The notes: generated from the sequence alone by a model not told the origin. 64,000 bases of DNA from Bacteroidota bacterium (GCA_022572355.1 JACZWC010000002.1:62001-126000), one strand, 5' to 3'; positions 44,401 to 54,032 are shown, counted from the stretch's first letter. Made by a program: numbers and translations.

Positions 44401-44674
44401 CAAGATTAGGTGTTATTGTGAAACAGAGACTTCCAGACGTCTGAACGGAAAAAGTGTACCAAACGTCATTTTTCTCACCAGACTTCAGGCAACTGATTAC
44501 CGTATCTATTTCATTCAAATAATTACCTGTGCCAGAGTAGGCATTGGATTCAGTAAAGGTGTTCTGACAGATTGCTATTGCTCCAAGACAGTCCTGATTG
44601 GTTGGAACTTGTGCGTTGGCAATACTACCCACAACCAGCATTAACACAAATACATATAACGACCTTTTTATCAT
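41429..44674 (-). CDS. Giant SprB-repeat surface protein with T9SS type B sorting domain
   Basis: 1081 residues from ATG 44674 (MIKRSLYVFVLMLVVGSIANAQ), which gives a clean signal peptide; the frame is open to 44695. An N-terminal Cys-paired CUB-like domain (SGEKNDVWYTFSVQTSGSLCFTI) is followed by an Ig-like region and eight to nine SprB repeats (pattern DVTC-x-GSDG-x-ATV-x-SGG-x-PPYTYLW). The C-terminus, CDISIPNAFTPNDNGTNDDW ... NRWGDVVF ... PPAVYYYVIELN, is the type B 'gliding motility-associated' sorting domain. Likely a filamentous adhesin on the cell surface, exported by T9SS with the PorP/SprF protein encoded directly downstream. Confidence 0.93.
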   Translation of the reverse strand: MIKRSLYVFVLMLVVGSIANAQVPTNQDCLGAIAICQNTFTESNAYSGTGNYLNEIDTVISCLKSGEKNDVWYTFSVQTSGSLCFTITPNLASDDYDWAVFNLTSNGCADIATMPSLEVSCNYAPNPGDTGPNGLGGPQNEACIPVTAGDVYVINVSQFSPSPNGYTIDFSASSATIFDNTTPAIQSVDTPIVCGQSVLTFSFSEPVLCNTVQNTDFLLSGPGGPYTLSGVTGAACTSGGTQEVTFSITVDQAINAGGSFNLCLVAGSGVTDLCGNVAPNACLPFTVTGLTTSTVSIMDVTCFNGSDGDATVVASGGVPPYTYLWATLPIQTGATATGLSGGIYSYTATDSTGCSGISTVIITTPAVIPQGFDVSCDSASCDGSASVTPILGATPYTYQWYDDAMVAIPGETSSSISNLCAGVWIVITQDAAGCADTTTIVLVLPSITFGIKQTSCIGACDGDAFVTAIGGIAPYTYEWQNPLGTPIGQNDSTLDSVCTGMYYLQVITGNACVLVDSVTVTEPISVAALIPVSKLACAGTCDGTATGSGSGGSPPYTYLWNDPAAQTTSTATGLCAGSYTVFVTDANGCGPDSASITISQNPAMTSNTSTVNQACDSVDGTATVSVSGGTTPYSYSWDSPTPQTTPTATGLAAGDYTIVVTDSSGCTDTSTVTIGYLFTANAILVITPVTCNDSCNGELTATYPDGTPLTSYNWSTKETSQQIDSLCHDSTYTVTVYDSLNCPATLNTTFVNPADITSTITKNDETSCNSNDGSISVAAVGGNPAYTYTWTPSVSTNANASNLSDGTYQIVIEDANNCPADTQTVVLVPPPPIVLSITSTDVTCTGGSDGTVSVTITSGGAAAYTYNWSNGSSTSSQTGLTEGFYIVSVTDVNSCPVVVASDSVIEPDPIDVSVVSKCQNGKGIITASTSGGTQPLSLIWNTGSTSLMLEGLEPGTYSVTVTDAVVGCPQDEETVVIPPCDISIPNAFTPNDNGTNDDWQIENLIYFSECVVKVYNRWGDVVFRSKGYETPWDGREKLTNAELPPAVYYYVIELNADDNPDDDQGQFVKSGILYGSVTIVK

Positions 44675-44678
44675 GTCC

Positions 44679-44686
44679 CAAATATA
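44679..44686 (-). promoter_or_regulatory. Candidate -7 box immediately before the giant SprB gene
   Basis: On the minus strand TATATTTG ends only 4 bp before ATG 44674. The match to TAnnTTTG is perfect, but a transcript started there would begin close to or at the AUG, so it would be leaderless or the box is a coincidence. No good -33 TTTG at normal spacing. Confidence 0.3.
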
Positions 44687-44771
44687 CGGAATCATACCTC
44701 AAGTCGCTTTCAATTAAATAGCAGACGTAATAAAATTACTCTTATCATTGTTTAATATTAAATGGCATTGT

Positions 44772-45611
44772 ATGAAATTTGTACTCTATCTAACAATATC
44801 GCTTCTCTTTTTAATCTGTTCGGGCAATCATCTAAAGGCAGAGGCAGATAATAAATACATCTCTGTTGAGATTGCTCTATCCAACAATACGATCAATTTA
44901 GGTCTCAGCGGACTTGGTGGCCACCAGGAAGAGTGTATTGAGATGAAGATCAGTAATTTATTACCCGATTCCATCTTCGTTGTCTTTGAACCCGGTAGAA
45001 TACTTCAATCAAAAGATGCCAATGAACAGGATATAGTTATAGTAAAAGAACGGAGATTCGCCATAGGCCCATTGAGAAAAATTGTGGCAAGGTTATTTGG
45101 CTTTTGCGCTCAGAGTAAAAATTCATCTCCTGCAAAGGGCTCAATATTTAGTGTCGGGAAAATGGGCAACGAAGACCTAATCACCTTGGCAAAGTTGATC
45201 GATAAGAATAATTTTCCTACCCCTGCGATACAGCACGCCATTTGGATTCTAACCGACAACAACCCCATTTCTTCAATTCACCATGACAAGCCAGAGCTGA
45301 TAAGGCCATTGTTAAACCTGGTATGTAAGCTAAAAAGAATTAAATTCCCATGGTACATGATGATTTTTGAAGAAGATACTGCAATGCTCTTTTCCGGCAG
45401 GCCACAAATACTTTCTGCACAGATTGATTATTATATATCCAACAATTCTGTGGTAGATCTAAATCTTCGCAATGAGGGGGGCAAGATTATCCGGAAATTC
45501 ATAACCGGCCAGTTGCACAACCCGGATAAGTACACCTACAATTTAAAACTCAATGTCGCGAATTGGCGGCCCGGTAAATATTACCTTCATTTATACGCTG
45601 ATGCAACCTGA
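44772..45611 (+). CDS. Exported protein of unknown function
   Basis: 279 residues from ATG 44772 (MKFVLYLTISLLFLICSGNHLKA); the frame is open to 44748. After the signal peptide come beta strands (YISVEIALSNNTINLGLSG, ECIEMKISNLLPDSIFVVFEPG), a helical insertion containing CAQSKNSSPAKGSIFSVGKM and TPAIQHAIWILTDNNPIS, and a closing beta region ending YLHLYADAT. 'AIQxAIWxxTDN' recurs in exported proteins of Bacteroidota, but I do not recognise a named family. Lone plus-strand gene between two minus-strand T9SS clusters. Confidence 0.72.
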   Translation: MKFVLYLTISLLFLICSGNHLKAEADNKYISVEIALSNNTINLGLSGLGGHQEECIEMKISNLLPDSIFVVFEPGRILQSKDANEQDIVIVKERRFAIGPLRKIVARLFGFCAQSKNSSPAKGSIFSVGKMGNEDLITLAKLIDKNNFPTPAIQHAIWILTDNNPISSIHHDKPELIRPLLNLVCKLKRIKFPWYMMIFEEDTAMLFSGRPQILSAQIDYYISNNSVVDLNLRNEGGKIIRKFITGQLHNPDKYTYNLKLNVANWRPGKYYLHLYADAT

Positions 45612-45645
45612 GATTAAAGAAGGTATTTAAATTGGATTGACCCCA

Positions 45646-46671
45646 TCAGAATTTGGTACAAGGCACCATGAAACTCTTCTTTCGCTGATCCCTCTTATAG
45701 TCCGGTTGGGCAAATTCATAAATCAGAGATATTTCATGTGCGCCGCCTGTCTCTATACCTAATTTGGAGATCGTGAGGTCATAGCTATAACCTGCACTGA
45801 TATAGTTTTTCATTTTATAGCCTAACATTATCACCACTGCATCATTATTTGAATAACCCGGTTTGTAATATTTCAATACCGGTATCCCTCTGTACCACAG
45901 GCCAATCACAAATGACTTATAATCATAATATGCACCAATATCTATCTGATCCCATTTTTGTTGTGCCTTGTATATTGCAACCGCGGTGACGCTGGTGATC
46001 ACTTTTCCTTTAATGTCCTTCGTCAATGGATACTTATAACCTCCTTGCATGGAGAATTTGAGCGGCACCCTGCTCTTCCTGCCGGTCATGGACTCATTGG
46101 GCTGTGTAATATGGTCGAAGGACAATCCTGCCCAAAATGATCTGGAGTACAGCAGAACACCGGCAGATGCATCAAAATAAGAAGCTGAACTTCGTGGCAT
46201 GTCGTCAACCGTAGCAAAGGGATCGTCCCTGATATATTGATCGGCAAATCGCAATTCAGACCAATCTACAGCACGATGCACAAACGCAGCTCTCGCGCCT
46301 GTCCGTAAAAACAGTTTTTGATTTATTGGCATTAAATAAGAATATGAACCGGATATACTGGTAAACCTAAGGGCACCAGCACCAGCCTGATCGCGCATAA
46401 ACATCAACCCCACCCCGCTTCTATACTTCCTCAAGTAATGATCATACGAAAAAATATATGATGTAAAAGCACCTGGCACCTTTGCCCATTGTTTTCGATA
46501 GATACCGGCTATCCTTGCCTGAGCAGTGTTTCCGGTAAGGGCAGGATTTAAATAAATAGGTGAAGCGTAAAACTGTGAAAACTGGGGATCCTGCGATGTA
46601 GCGTTCGGACACAGCAAACAAGCCATCAGCAATGTATTCACAAAAACAATATGGAAGAAACGTGTAATCAT
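45646..46671 (-). CDS. PorP/SprF-family type IX secretion outer-membrane protein
   Basis: 341 residues. Signal peptide (LLMACLLCPNATSQ), then DPQFSQFYASPIYLNPALTG with the family's NPAxxG, IYRKQWAKVPGAFTSYIFSYDHYL, and later strands (SYLMPINQKLFLRTGARAAF, YKMKNYISAGYSYDLTISKLG). It is the last gene of a three-gene operon: the start overlaps the PD40 protein by 4 bp (ATGA). It likely anchors or exports the giant PKD protein at the head of the operon. Distinct from the copy at 40-41 kb, with which it shares the general fold. Confidence 0.93.
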   Translation of the reverse strand: MITRFFHIVFVNTLLMACLLCPNATSQDPQFSQFYASPIYLNPALTGNTAQARIAGIYRKQWAKVPGAFTSYIFSYDHYLRKYRSGVGLMFMRDQAGAGALRFTSISGSYSYLMPINQKLFLRTGARAAFVHRAVDWSELRFADQYIRDDPFATVDDMPRSSASYFDASAGVLLYSRSFWAGLSFDHITQPNESMTGRKSRVPLKFSMQGGYKYPLTKDIKGKVITSVTAVAIYKAQQKWDQIDIGAYYDYKSFVIGLWYRGIPVLKYYKPGYSNNDAVVIMLGYKMKNYISAGYSYDLTISKLGIETGGAHEISLIYEFAQPDYKRDQRKKSFMVPCTKF

Positions 46672-48263
46672 TTTATCGCTTTCACCAGCTCTAAGGGTTT
46701 GTATATAATATTGAATCCAGCGTCATCCTCATAAAAAACATTCTGCTTGTAGGTTTTATAGCCCTCCGCCTCAACGATCAAAGAAAACTTCTTATTCGGA
46801 GGTATAACTATAAGATACTTACCCGTTGTAGAATTGGAATAATATATTCCCTGTATTCTTTTGGATTCAGCATTCCGAACAGTTATTCTTGCGCTAATAG
46901 GTGTGGGTCTATCATTATTATCCGCGACTGAAACAATCCCCTTTATAATTGTCAGGTTTTTCACTTTGCCAGGCAAAAGGGCAACGTAAAGATCCTGCCC
47001 CCCGAATCCGCCAGATCTCCCTGAAGAGAAGTAGCCCCGCTTCCCATCTGCCGACAAAACAAAATAAATATCATCATCTGTTGTATTAATTGGATATCCC
47101 AAATTTTCCGGTGGAGACCAGGTTCCATCTTCATTGAGATCAGATTTAAATATATCGTAATTGCCCATCGTACTATGGCCTTTTGAGCTGAAATACAGCG
47201 TTTTTCCATCCGGATGAATAAATGGAGCATCGTCAGAATATTTGGTATTGATTACCTCGCCAAGGCTTTGAGGCAGGCTCCATTCACCATTGGGAAGTTT
47301 AACCACTCGGTATATATCCAGATCTCCAATTCCACCCGGCCGATTACTAGAAAAATAAAGCGTTCTCATGTCTGAGGTAAAACTTGCACTCGGCTCTAAG
47401 TGCTCAGAATTAATGTTGGGCCCAAATTTTATTGGCTTTTGCCAAACTACGCCTTCAAGTTCAGAGTAATAGAGATCTCCACCTGAATAAGCCTCATTCG
47501 TTCTGTAACTGATTAAGGTTGTACCATCAGAAGATAATCCGACACATGCATCGTGATTGTCGGTATTAACAAGTTCACCGAGTCCAATTGGGGCCTCCCA
47601 TTCCATGTCATTTTTTATAGATACATAAATATCCTCAAAGTATTTACCATAAGGATCCAGGTTGCCACCGGTACCGCCTTCACGCCTGGAGGTGAACATA
47701 AGCAGCTCTTCATCAGCAGAAATTACCGGCACATAGTCTCCATGTTCAGAGTTGATAGTCTCACCCATATTATCAATTGTTACATCAACCGGATTATTCA
47801 TCATCTCACTCGCTTTTTTACAGGACGCTATTCTGTCTTGAATAGATATACCATCCACATTCGGATAGCCTTTTTTCGTCTCTAAGCTTTGATAATGTGC
47901 AATTGACTTCTCAACATCATTTTGCAGTAAGTACCAATCACCCAGGTATAAGCTTGCGTCTTTATTGCCGTTCTTATCGGCTATTAGAAAATAATCAACT
48001 GCCTGCTCCCAATTACCCTGCGTGATCAATACTGACTTGCCCACTTTGTAATTCAGTTCTCCTGAAAGAGAATGTGTTTTCAATAAGCCTTTATAGATTT
48101 TCAAAGCATTCAGGTAATCGCCATAACCAAAATAATAATCAGCCTCCTTCTTCAGGTTTTTCTCTTCGCTTGTGAATTTAACTTGTCCAAAAGCGACATC
48201 GCATCTTACTACTGTGATGAATGCCAACATTCCGAATACAATATATCTAATGGCTCGTTTCAT
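46668..48263 (-). CDS. TPR + PD40 beta-propeller + carboxypeptidase-regulatory-like protein (PorE-like, without OmpA domain)
   Basis: 531 residues. Signal peptide to about residue 27, then TPR helices (ADYYFGYGDYLNALKIYKGLL), a PD40/WD40-like propeller with repeated 'LYFSSNRPGGIGDLDIY' and 'TLYFSSKGHSTMGNYDIF' blades, and a carboxypeptidase-regulatory-like beta domain (IKGIVSVADNNDRPTPISARI). PorE-type T9SS proteins have the same order but end in a peptidoglycan-binding OmpA domain; here the chain stops right after the third domain. Central gene of a PKD - PD40 - PorP/SprF operon, coupled on both sides by ATGA overlaps. Likely a periplasmic or outer-membrane partner of the PorP protein. Confidence 0.88.
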   Translation of the reverse strand: MKRAIRYIVFGMLAFITVVRCDVAFGQVKFTSEEKNLKKEADYYFGYGDYLNALKIYKGLLKTHSLSGELNYKVGKSVLITQGNWEQAVDYFLIADKNGNKDASLYLGDWYLLQNDVEKSIAHYQSLETKKGYPNVDGISIQDRIASCKKASEMMNNPVDVTIDNMGETINSEHGDYVPVISADEELLMFTSRREGGTGGNLDPYGKYFEDIYVSIKNDMEWEAPIGLGELVNTDNHDACVGLSSDGTTLISYRTNEAYSGGDLYYSELEGVVWQKPIKFGPNINSEHLEPSASFTSDMRTLYFSSNRPGGIGDLDIYRVVKLPNGEWSLPQSLGEVINTKYSDDAPFIHPDGKTLYFSSKGHSTMGNYDIFKSDLNEDGTWSPPENLGYPINTTDDDIYFVLSADGKRGYFSSGRSGGFGGQDLYVALLPGKVKNLTIIKGIVSVADNNDRPTPISARITVRNAESKRIQGIYYSNSTTGKYLIVIPPNKKFSLIVEAEGYKTYKQNVFYEDDAGFNIIYKPLELVKAIK

Positions 48264-51200
48264 CTAATCAATGTTAAATCTCCCATATTTTTATATTTGT
48301 CTCCGTTGACAAATCTCAATTCTATTTTCCAAACATAAACATCCTGCTGACTGAGCCTATTCTTGTAATAGCCGTCCCACCCAACACTTAGGTCAAACGA
48401 TTCAAACACCATCTCTCCCCACCTATTGAAGATAGTCATGTGAAACTCCTCAACATATTTAGTGATGGCATAAAAAATATTGTTGTCAAGTGCCATTGGG
48501 TCATAAGTTCCACCGCCAGGGCCAGATTGATCAGGCGTAAAAGCGTTGGGAACATCAACTTCAAAGTGGGGATGCACTACAATAGTGACATATGCTGTGT
48601 CCACACATCCGATTCCATTCATCACCGCCAAGGCTACCAAATATGTTCCGGAATCCAAGTATGTATGGCTGGTATTGGTCAATATCGAAGTATCCCCATC
48701 ACCAAAATCCCAGTGCCATTGACTAACCGAAGGATTTCCGATTGACATGTCTGTAAAACTCACTGTTGGATCGGCAGTAGTCGTAGTTCCCGGATCCGCA
48801 TTGAAATTCGCAACAGGAGAAGGCAGGATATTTAAGGTATATGGGTTTATCAGATCCAATACGCAATTTGGCGCATCAACATCAAGCGTTATAATGTACT
48901 GGCCCTCGCTGTTGTAAATATGAGCAGCAGTATCACCTTGAACTGTATCAATAATACCGTCTCCATAAGACCAATAAAAAGTGAACAATGAATCTCCTTG
49001 ATCTACCACGCCCAGGAATGTGGTACTGTCCCCTGCACAAGCCACGTTTGCTGACACCGTCATAGTTAGAAGCGGATAAACAGCGATCACAAGGCTGTCT
49101 TTGGCAGTACAACCACTTTGATCGGTAACAATCAAATTATATTGCTCGGAAATAAGCGGACCGACAATATGGGGGCCGGCACCCAATCCCAATCCATCGC
49201 TCCAGAAATATGTTAATACACCAGTTCCTCCGGTTGCAATAGCACTGACAGATGCGTTACCTCCAGTACAAATCGTATCGGTTCCAGAAAGAGATATAAG
49301 TATTTGTGGGGGTTGAACCATAACAATGCTATCCTGAAAAGTGCAGCCTAAAGAGTCTGTGATTTCATATATAAAGGTCTCTGCCCATAAACCGGTTGCA
49401 ACATCAGTAGTTTGTGAGCCAGGCATCCAAGCGTAAGTATAAGGAGGTGATCCGCCTGATGGGATTACCGTCGCCTGGCCATTACTGTCGTTGAAGCACT
49501 GGATAAGTATGTCAATAGTATTGGCTCCAGTTAACAGCGGAGGCTGATTGATGGTGAAAATTAAATTGGTGTCACAACCCATTGAATCCGTTACTGTAAG
49601 CGTCACGTTCCCTGCGGGTAAGCTATCGGCTACTGAGTCTATTTGTATAGGTGTACTATTCCATGCATAAGTGTACGCCTGAGTTCCCCCAACAACAGCT
49701 GGAACTGCAATGCCGGTGCTATCACCAAAACATCTCACATCAATTGTACTTTGATTGGTGATAATTAGAATCGCCGGCTCAATGATAATTACAGAATCGG
49801 AGTAGGCACAGCCAACCGAATCCACAATGGTAACTACAAACGTGTCAGGAGGTAAATTCACAGCTATTGCCGTTGTTTGCGAGTTCGGATCATCCCAGCT
49901 ATACGTATATGGACCGGTCCCACCAAAGCCTAAGCTCGTCGCCTGGCCATCACCTAATCCAAAGCAAGTTATATCACTGCTTAGTTGTATAGACACCAAT
50001 AGTGGTGGTGGTTCCATTAACGTTATTGATGCGGAGTCAGTACATCCGGTACTGTCAATAACTAATACTGAATAGGTACCCGCATATAATCCTGTTGCAG
50101 TGAGTGAAACCTGAGAGGAATCATCGCTCCACAAATAGGTGTATGGCGGAGTACCGGCCACCGCCGACACAGTGGCCTCTCCATCAAAACCTCCTCCGCA
50201 TGTGATGTCAATCGAATTGCTAATTGTAGCCTTCAGGATATTAATTGTGTCGAGGCGTATGTCTATGAGCATTGTATCAACCTTTACACATCCTAGTGTA
50301 CTTGTCATTGAAGAAATCACAGTATAAATTCCAGTATCCGAGTAGACATGATAAGGATTCTGAAGAATACTGACACTTAAATCTCCAAAATCCCAAATCC
50401 ATGAATCAACACTTGTAAATGGACTCTGAACAAAGGATGAATCATAAAAATAAACGGTGTCTAATCCGCAAAGAGTTGTGTATAGTATCGAAGAACTGCT
50501 GTAAGACTGTATAACCGGATCATCTATTAGGATGGAGTCAGGAAATGGCGAATCTGATGTCCTTGTACATCCCAAAGAATCACTGATAACTAATATAGGA
50601 TGTGGAGTTGCAGCGTCAAGATAAATATGAACTGCCGAGTCACCCGAGGTTGTATCGAGCACGCCATCTCCAAAATCCCACGTATAATTAGATGTATTAA
50701 AAGCGTTGGCTATAAAAGTAACGGACAGTGGAACACAACCTGAATCCGGATAGAAGCTGTAGTTACCATATGGCCCACCGATTTCAATCAAATTTAGAGC
50801 GCGAATGGTATCTGTGCATCCCGTCGAATTCGTGACGACCAGGGTCACATCAAATGTATCCGGATAGGAGTACGTGTGAGAAGGGTTTTGTAGAGAGGAA
50901 AAAGCACCGTCCCCAAAATCCCAATACCAGCTTACAACGTCAGAAGATGATGAATCTGTAAAAATTACGGGTAAGGGCGGACAGGTGGTACCCAACGTAT
51001 CAACAGTAAAACCTGCGTTTGAAAAAGGGACAACGTTAACAAATTGGGAAATGGCACTGTCACAACCATTGCTGTCCGTTACCCATAGAGTAACCAGATA
51101 AGAACCTGTATCCGGATAGCTGTGCAAAGGATTGGCAATCGAATCTACAAAACCATCACCAAAATCCCAGAAGTAAGTTATTCCTTCACCAGATGAACTG

Positions 51201-53866
51201 TCCACAATTGTAATGTCTTCGCCAATGCACAAATTTTGCTTGTATGTGAACTTGGGATTTGGCCTCGTGCTCTTGATCAAATTAACATATTCTATCGAAT
51301 CTGTGCATCCGGCTGAGTCTGTTACGGTAAGTTTTACAGTAAATACTCCAGCGGAACTATAAATGTGTGTCGGATTCTGAAGCGTATCCAGTGGACTGCT
51401 ATCACCAAAATCCCAGATCCATGATTCTGAATAAGTAGTTGATTGAGTTGTGTCGGTAAAGTTAACTGACAAGGGAGCGCATCCGGCTACAGTATCCGCA
51501 GAAAGGCCAGGGTATACTCCATGAACTTGTATGTATTGTGTCCTCGTCAACGTATCCCGACATCCATAATAATCCCCGACAACCAATTGAACATCAAAAA
51601 CTCCTGTATCAGAATACGTATGTGTTGGGCCTATTGAATTTGTTTGCAGGACATTCCCATCCCCAAAATCCCATTCCCAAAAATTGAGCCAGGGTGAGTA
51701 TAACACATATGAAGAATTTACAAATGTCGTAGTTAATGAGAAACAAGCCATTGTATCGGGCGCATTAAAAAGCGCATTTAAATCAGGAATTACCACAAGG
51801 GAAAACGCAGAATCTGAACAGCCGTTCGAATTTGTTACAACGAGTTTTACAGTAAATGAACCCGGGTAAGTGTAAATATGGCTGGGATTCGTATCGGTAG
51901 AAAAAGATGTGTCTCCAAAATCCCAGAACCAGGTTTCTGCTCCTATGGAATAATCGGTAAAAGCGACACCATGTGGCACGTCGCAACCAATAGCTGGACT
52001 GCGTATGAAATTTGGTACGGGGGGTAACACTGTAATAGTCTTTGTTATAGTGTCAAAACAGCCGTTGAGGCCGGCCATCAGGGTAATAACAAATACACCG
52101 GTATCGAGGTATCCATGTGAAGGATTTTGCAAATTGGATGTGCTTCCATCACCAAATTGCCAGAACCAGGTGTTAATAGAATCCATGGATAGGTCCGTAA
52201 AATTCACTATTTCACCACTGCATACTAGTGAGTCAGACATTAGGAAGTCGACCAAAACGGGCGCATATCCAACGGGAATAATTGTGTCTATTGTAGCTGA
52301 GCACCCCCAATCATTCGTAATGGTATATGTTACTAGATAGGTTCCGGCAGAATCAAAAGTGTGAGATACCACCGGATTGCCTGAGGTATTATCAGCACCC
52401 GACCCTGGATCACCGAAATCCCACTGATAGGAGACTATACTTCCGAAATATGTGCTGCTGCTATCCTGAAAATCTACTGTCAATGGCATACATCCCCCAT
52501 AGAGGGGATTGTACAGAAATTTAGCGTATGGTTCTTGTATTACAATCGAATCACTCAAATCAATAAGTCTAAAAGTATCTGTACAACCGAAACTATCTGT
52601 AACAACCAGCAATACGTAATAAACGCCCTCATTCGCGTATATATGAGATGGATCCTGACTATTGTCTATTGGAGAACCATCTCCGAAGTCCCAGTAATAG
52701 GTCAGCGGTGCTACCCCGGAAGAAGTATTGAAGAAGTTTACTGTAAAAGGAGTTAGGCATGATTTCGATGTATCTAAACTGAACCCAGCTTGTGGCTTAT
52801 TAAATGTGATGAGTTTGGATATTGAGTCGCTGCAACCAACCGAACTGGTGGCCGTTAAAGTAACGATATAAGTACCACTCGAATCATAAGTGTATACTGG
52901 AAATTGACTCGTAGAAGTGTTTCCATCTCCAAAATCCCATTGCCAGGAAACAGGGCCAGGTGAAGAGGAGTCAGCAAAGGACAAGATAAAGTCCGGGCAA
53001 TTCGATAAGGTATCAATATCGAAATCTACCTGAAAGTCTACCAACTCAATGTAATCAACCAATACCAATGAATCCGGACATCCTATTGAATCCGTTACGA
53101 TAAGGGTTACGTCGTAAGTTCCATACCCAATGTAATTATGGTTGGGATTTTGCTGAGTACTTAAAGAACTCCCATCCCCAAAATCCCATAGCCAGGATAC
53201 CATAGGCGTCGATCCAGCTGTGGAGCTATCGCTAAAACTGACCATAAGGGGGGCATCGCAGGATATGATTGGGGTGCCCACGAAATTTACCTGGGCTGGG
53301 TCCGAAACAAGTATGTAACTATTTTTAAAGATTGTGCTTTCGCATCCATTTCCATCTATTACTGTTAAGCCCACGCTGTTACTACCAGAGAGAATGTAGT
53401 TGTTCGATGGATTTTGCAGGCCAGAATTATTGCCATCCCCAAAATCCCATACCCACGTCACAATAGGTGCAGATCCTAGACTAGACAGATCAGTGAATTG
53501 CACTTGAAACGGATTACAACCGGCCAATGTATCTGCTACAAAATCTGAAGTAGGATTTAAAAATACCGTGATATAGGCGGTCTTATCCTCCGTATCACTC
53601 CCGCTTCCATTCGAGGCTGTTAATGTTACGGTATAAGTTCCGGGAAAGGGATACACAGCGCTTGGGTTTTGTAAAGTTGAGTTATTGGAATTACCAAAAT
53701 CCCAAGACCATGTGTTTGGGCTATTGGTGGATAAATCAGTAAAAGTAACGGTCAGAGGGCTGCAACCAGACTGAGGAGTTGCTATAAAATCGGCAACGGG
53801 AGCCTGTCCAACAGCTATTATCTGAAGCAGCACAAGTATTGTCAATACAAAAAGTCGCCTGAACAT
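48260..53866 (-). CDS. Giant PKD/SprB-repeat surface protein with T9SS type B sorting domain
   Basis: 1868 residues. Signal peptide (RRLFVLTILVLLQIIAVGQ). About sixteen PKD domains of around 85-90 residues, each with the WDFGDG core and a '(N)PSHxYxxxGxYxVxLxVT' strand: fourteen in tandem, then four to five SprB repeats (DITC-x-GGFDGEATV..., PPYTYLW), then two further PKD units. The C-terminus VDVPNAFTPDQSG ... NRWGEMVF ... QQDVYVWKIEL is the type B sorting domain. Presumably a long surface fibre for adhesion or gliding. First gene of an operon with a TPR/PD40 protein and PorP/SprF, coupled by 4-bp overlaps. Confidence 0.93.
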   Translation of the reverse strand: MFRRLFVLTILVLLQIIAVGQAPVADFIATPQSGCSPLTVTFTDLSTNSPNTWSWDFGNSNNSTLQNPSAVYPFPGTYTVTLTASNGSGSDTEDKTAYITVFLNPTSDFVADTLAGCNPFQVQFTDLSSLGSAPIVTWVWDFGDGNNSGLQNPSNNYILSGSNSVGLTVIDGNGCESTIFKNSYILVSDPAQVNFVGTPIISCDAPLMVSFSDSSTAGSTPMVSWLWDFGDGSSLSTQQNPNHNYIGYGTYDVTLIVTDSIGCPDSLVLVDYIELVDFQVDFDIDTLSNCPDFILSFADSSSPGPVSWQWDFGDGNTSTSQFPVYTYDSSGTYIVTLTATSSVGCSDSISKLITFNKPQAGFSLDTSKSCLTPFTVNFFNTSSGVAPLTYYWDFGDGSPIDNSQDPSHIYANEGVYYVLLVVTDSFGCTDTFRLIDLSDSIVIQEPYAKFLYNPLYGGCMPLTVDFQDSSSTYFGSIVSYQWDFGDPGSGADNTSGNPVVSHTFDSAGTYLVTYTITNDWGCSATIDTIIPVGYAPVLVDFLMSDSLVCSGEIVNFTDLSMDSINTWFWQFGDGSTSNLQNPSHGYLDTGVFVITLMAGLNGCFDTITKTITVLPPVPNFIRSPAIGCDVPHGVAFTDYSIGAETWFWDFGDTSFSTDTNPSHIYTYPGSFTVKLVVTNSNGCSDSAFSLVVIPDLNALFNAPDTMACFSLTTTFVNSSYVLYSPWLNFWEWDFGDGNVLQTNSIGPTHTYSDTGVFDVQLVVGDYYGCRDTLTRTQYIQVHGVYPGLSADTVAGCAPLSVNFTDTTQSTTYSESWIWDFGDSSPLDTLQNPTHIYSSAGVFTVKLTVTDSAGCTDSIEYVNLIKSTRPNPKFTYKQNLCIGEDITIVDSSSGEGITYFWDFGDGFVDSIANPLHSYPDTGSYLVTLWVTDSNGCDSAISQFVNVVPFSNAGFTVDTLGTTCPPLPVIFTDSSSSDVVSWYWDFGDGAFSSLQNPSHTYSYPDTFDVTLVVTNSTGCTDTIRALNLIEIGGPYGNYSFYPDSGCVPLSVTFIANAFNTSNYTWDFGDGVLDTTSGDSAVHIYLDAATPHPILVISDSLGCTRTSDSPFPDSILIDDPVIQSYSSSSILYTTLCGLDTVYFYDSSFVQSPFTSVDSWIWDFGDLSVSILQNPYHVYSDTGIYTVISSMTSTLGCVKVDTMLIDIRLDTINILKATISNSIDITCGGGFDGEATVSAVAGTPPYTYLWSDDSSQVSLTATGLYAGTYSVLVIDSTGCTDSASITLMEPPPLLVSIQLSSDITCFGLGDGQATSLGFGGTGPYTYSWDDPNSQTTAIAVNLPPDTFVVTIVDSVGCAYSDSVIIIEPAILIITNQSTIDVRCFGDSTGIAVPAVVGGTQAYTYAWNSTPIQIDSVADSLPAGNVTLTVTDSMGCDTNLIFTINQPPLLTGANTIDILIQCFNDSNGQATVIPSGGSPPYTYAWMPGSQTTDVATGLWAETFIYEITDSLGCTFQDSIVMVQPPQILISLSGTDTICTGGNASVSAIATGGTGVLTYFWSDGLGLGAGPHIVGPLISEQYNLIVTDQSGCTAKDSLVIAVYPLLTMTVSANVACAGDSTTFLGVVDQGDSLFTFYWSYGDGIIDTVQGDTAAHIYNSEGQYIITLDVDAPNCVLDLINPYTLNILPSPVANFNADPGTTTTADPTVSFTDMSIGNPSVSQWHWDFGDGDTSILTNTSHTYLDSGTYLVALAVMNGIGCVDTAYVTIVVHPHFEVDVPNAFTPDQSGPGGGTYDPMALDNNIFYAITKYVEEFHMTIFNRWGEMVFESFDLSVGWDGYYKNRLSQQDVYVWKIELRFVNGDKYKNMGDLTLIR

Positions 53867-54000
53867 CTATTTATAAGCTATACTCTGGGTAATATTAAAA
53901 CGGTTTCAAACCAGTATAATCTTAATTTATACGTAGAATTCATCACAATGGTTGTCTAAAATCTAAGCAATGTTTGCAATTATTTTTTTGTCAATTCATC

Positions 54001-54032
54001 ATTGAATAATCGCAAAAAATTTGTTAACTTTC
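54001..54032 (+). promoter_or_regulatory. Candidate promoter for the type A T9SS cargo
   Basis: ATTG (54001-54004) and TAACTTTC (54025-54032) lie 20 bp apart; each element has one mismatch from TTTG / TAnnTTTG. It is 54 bp before ATG 54086. Confidence 0.35.
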
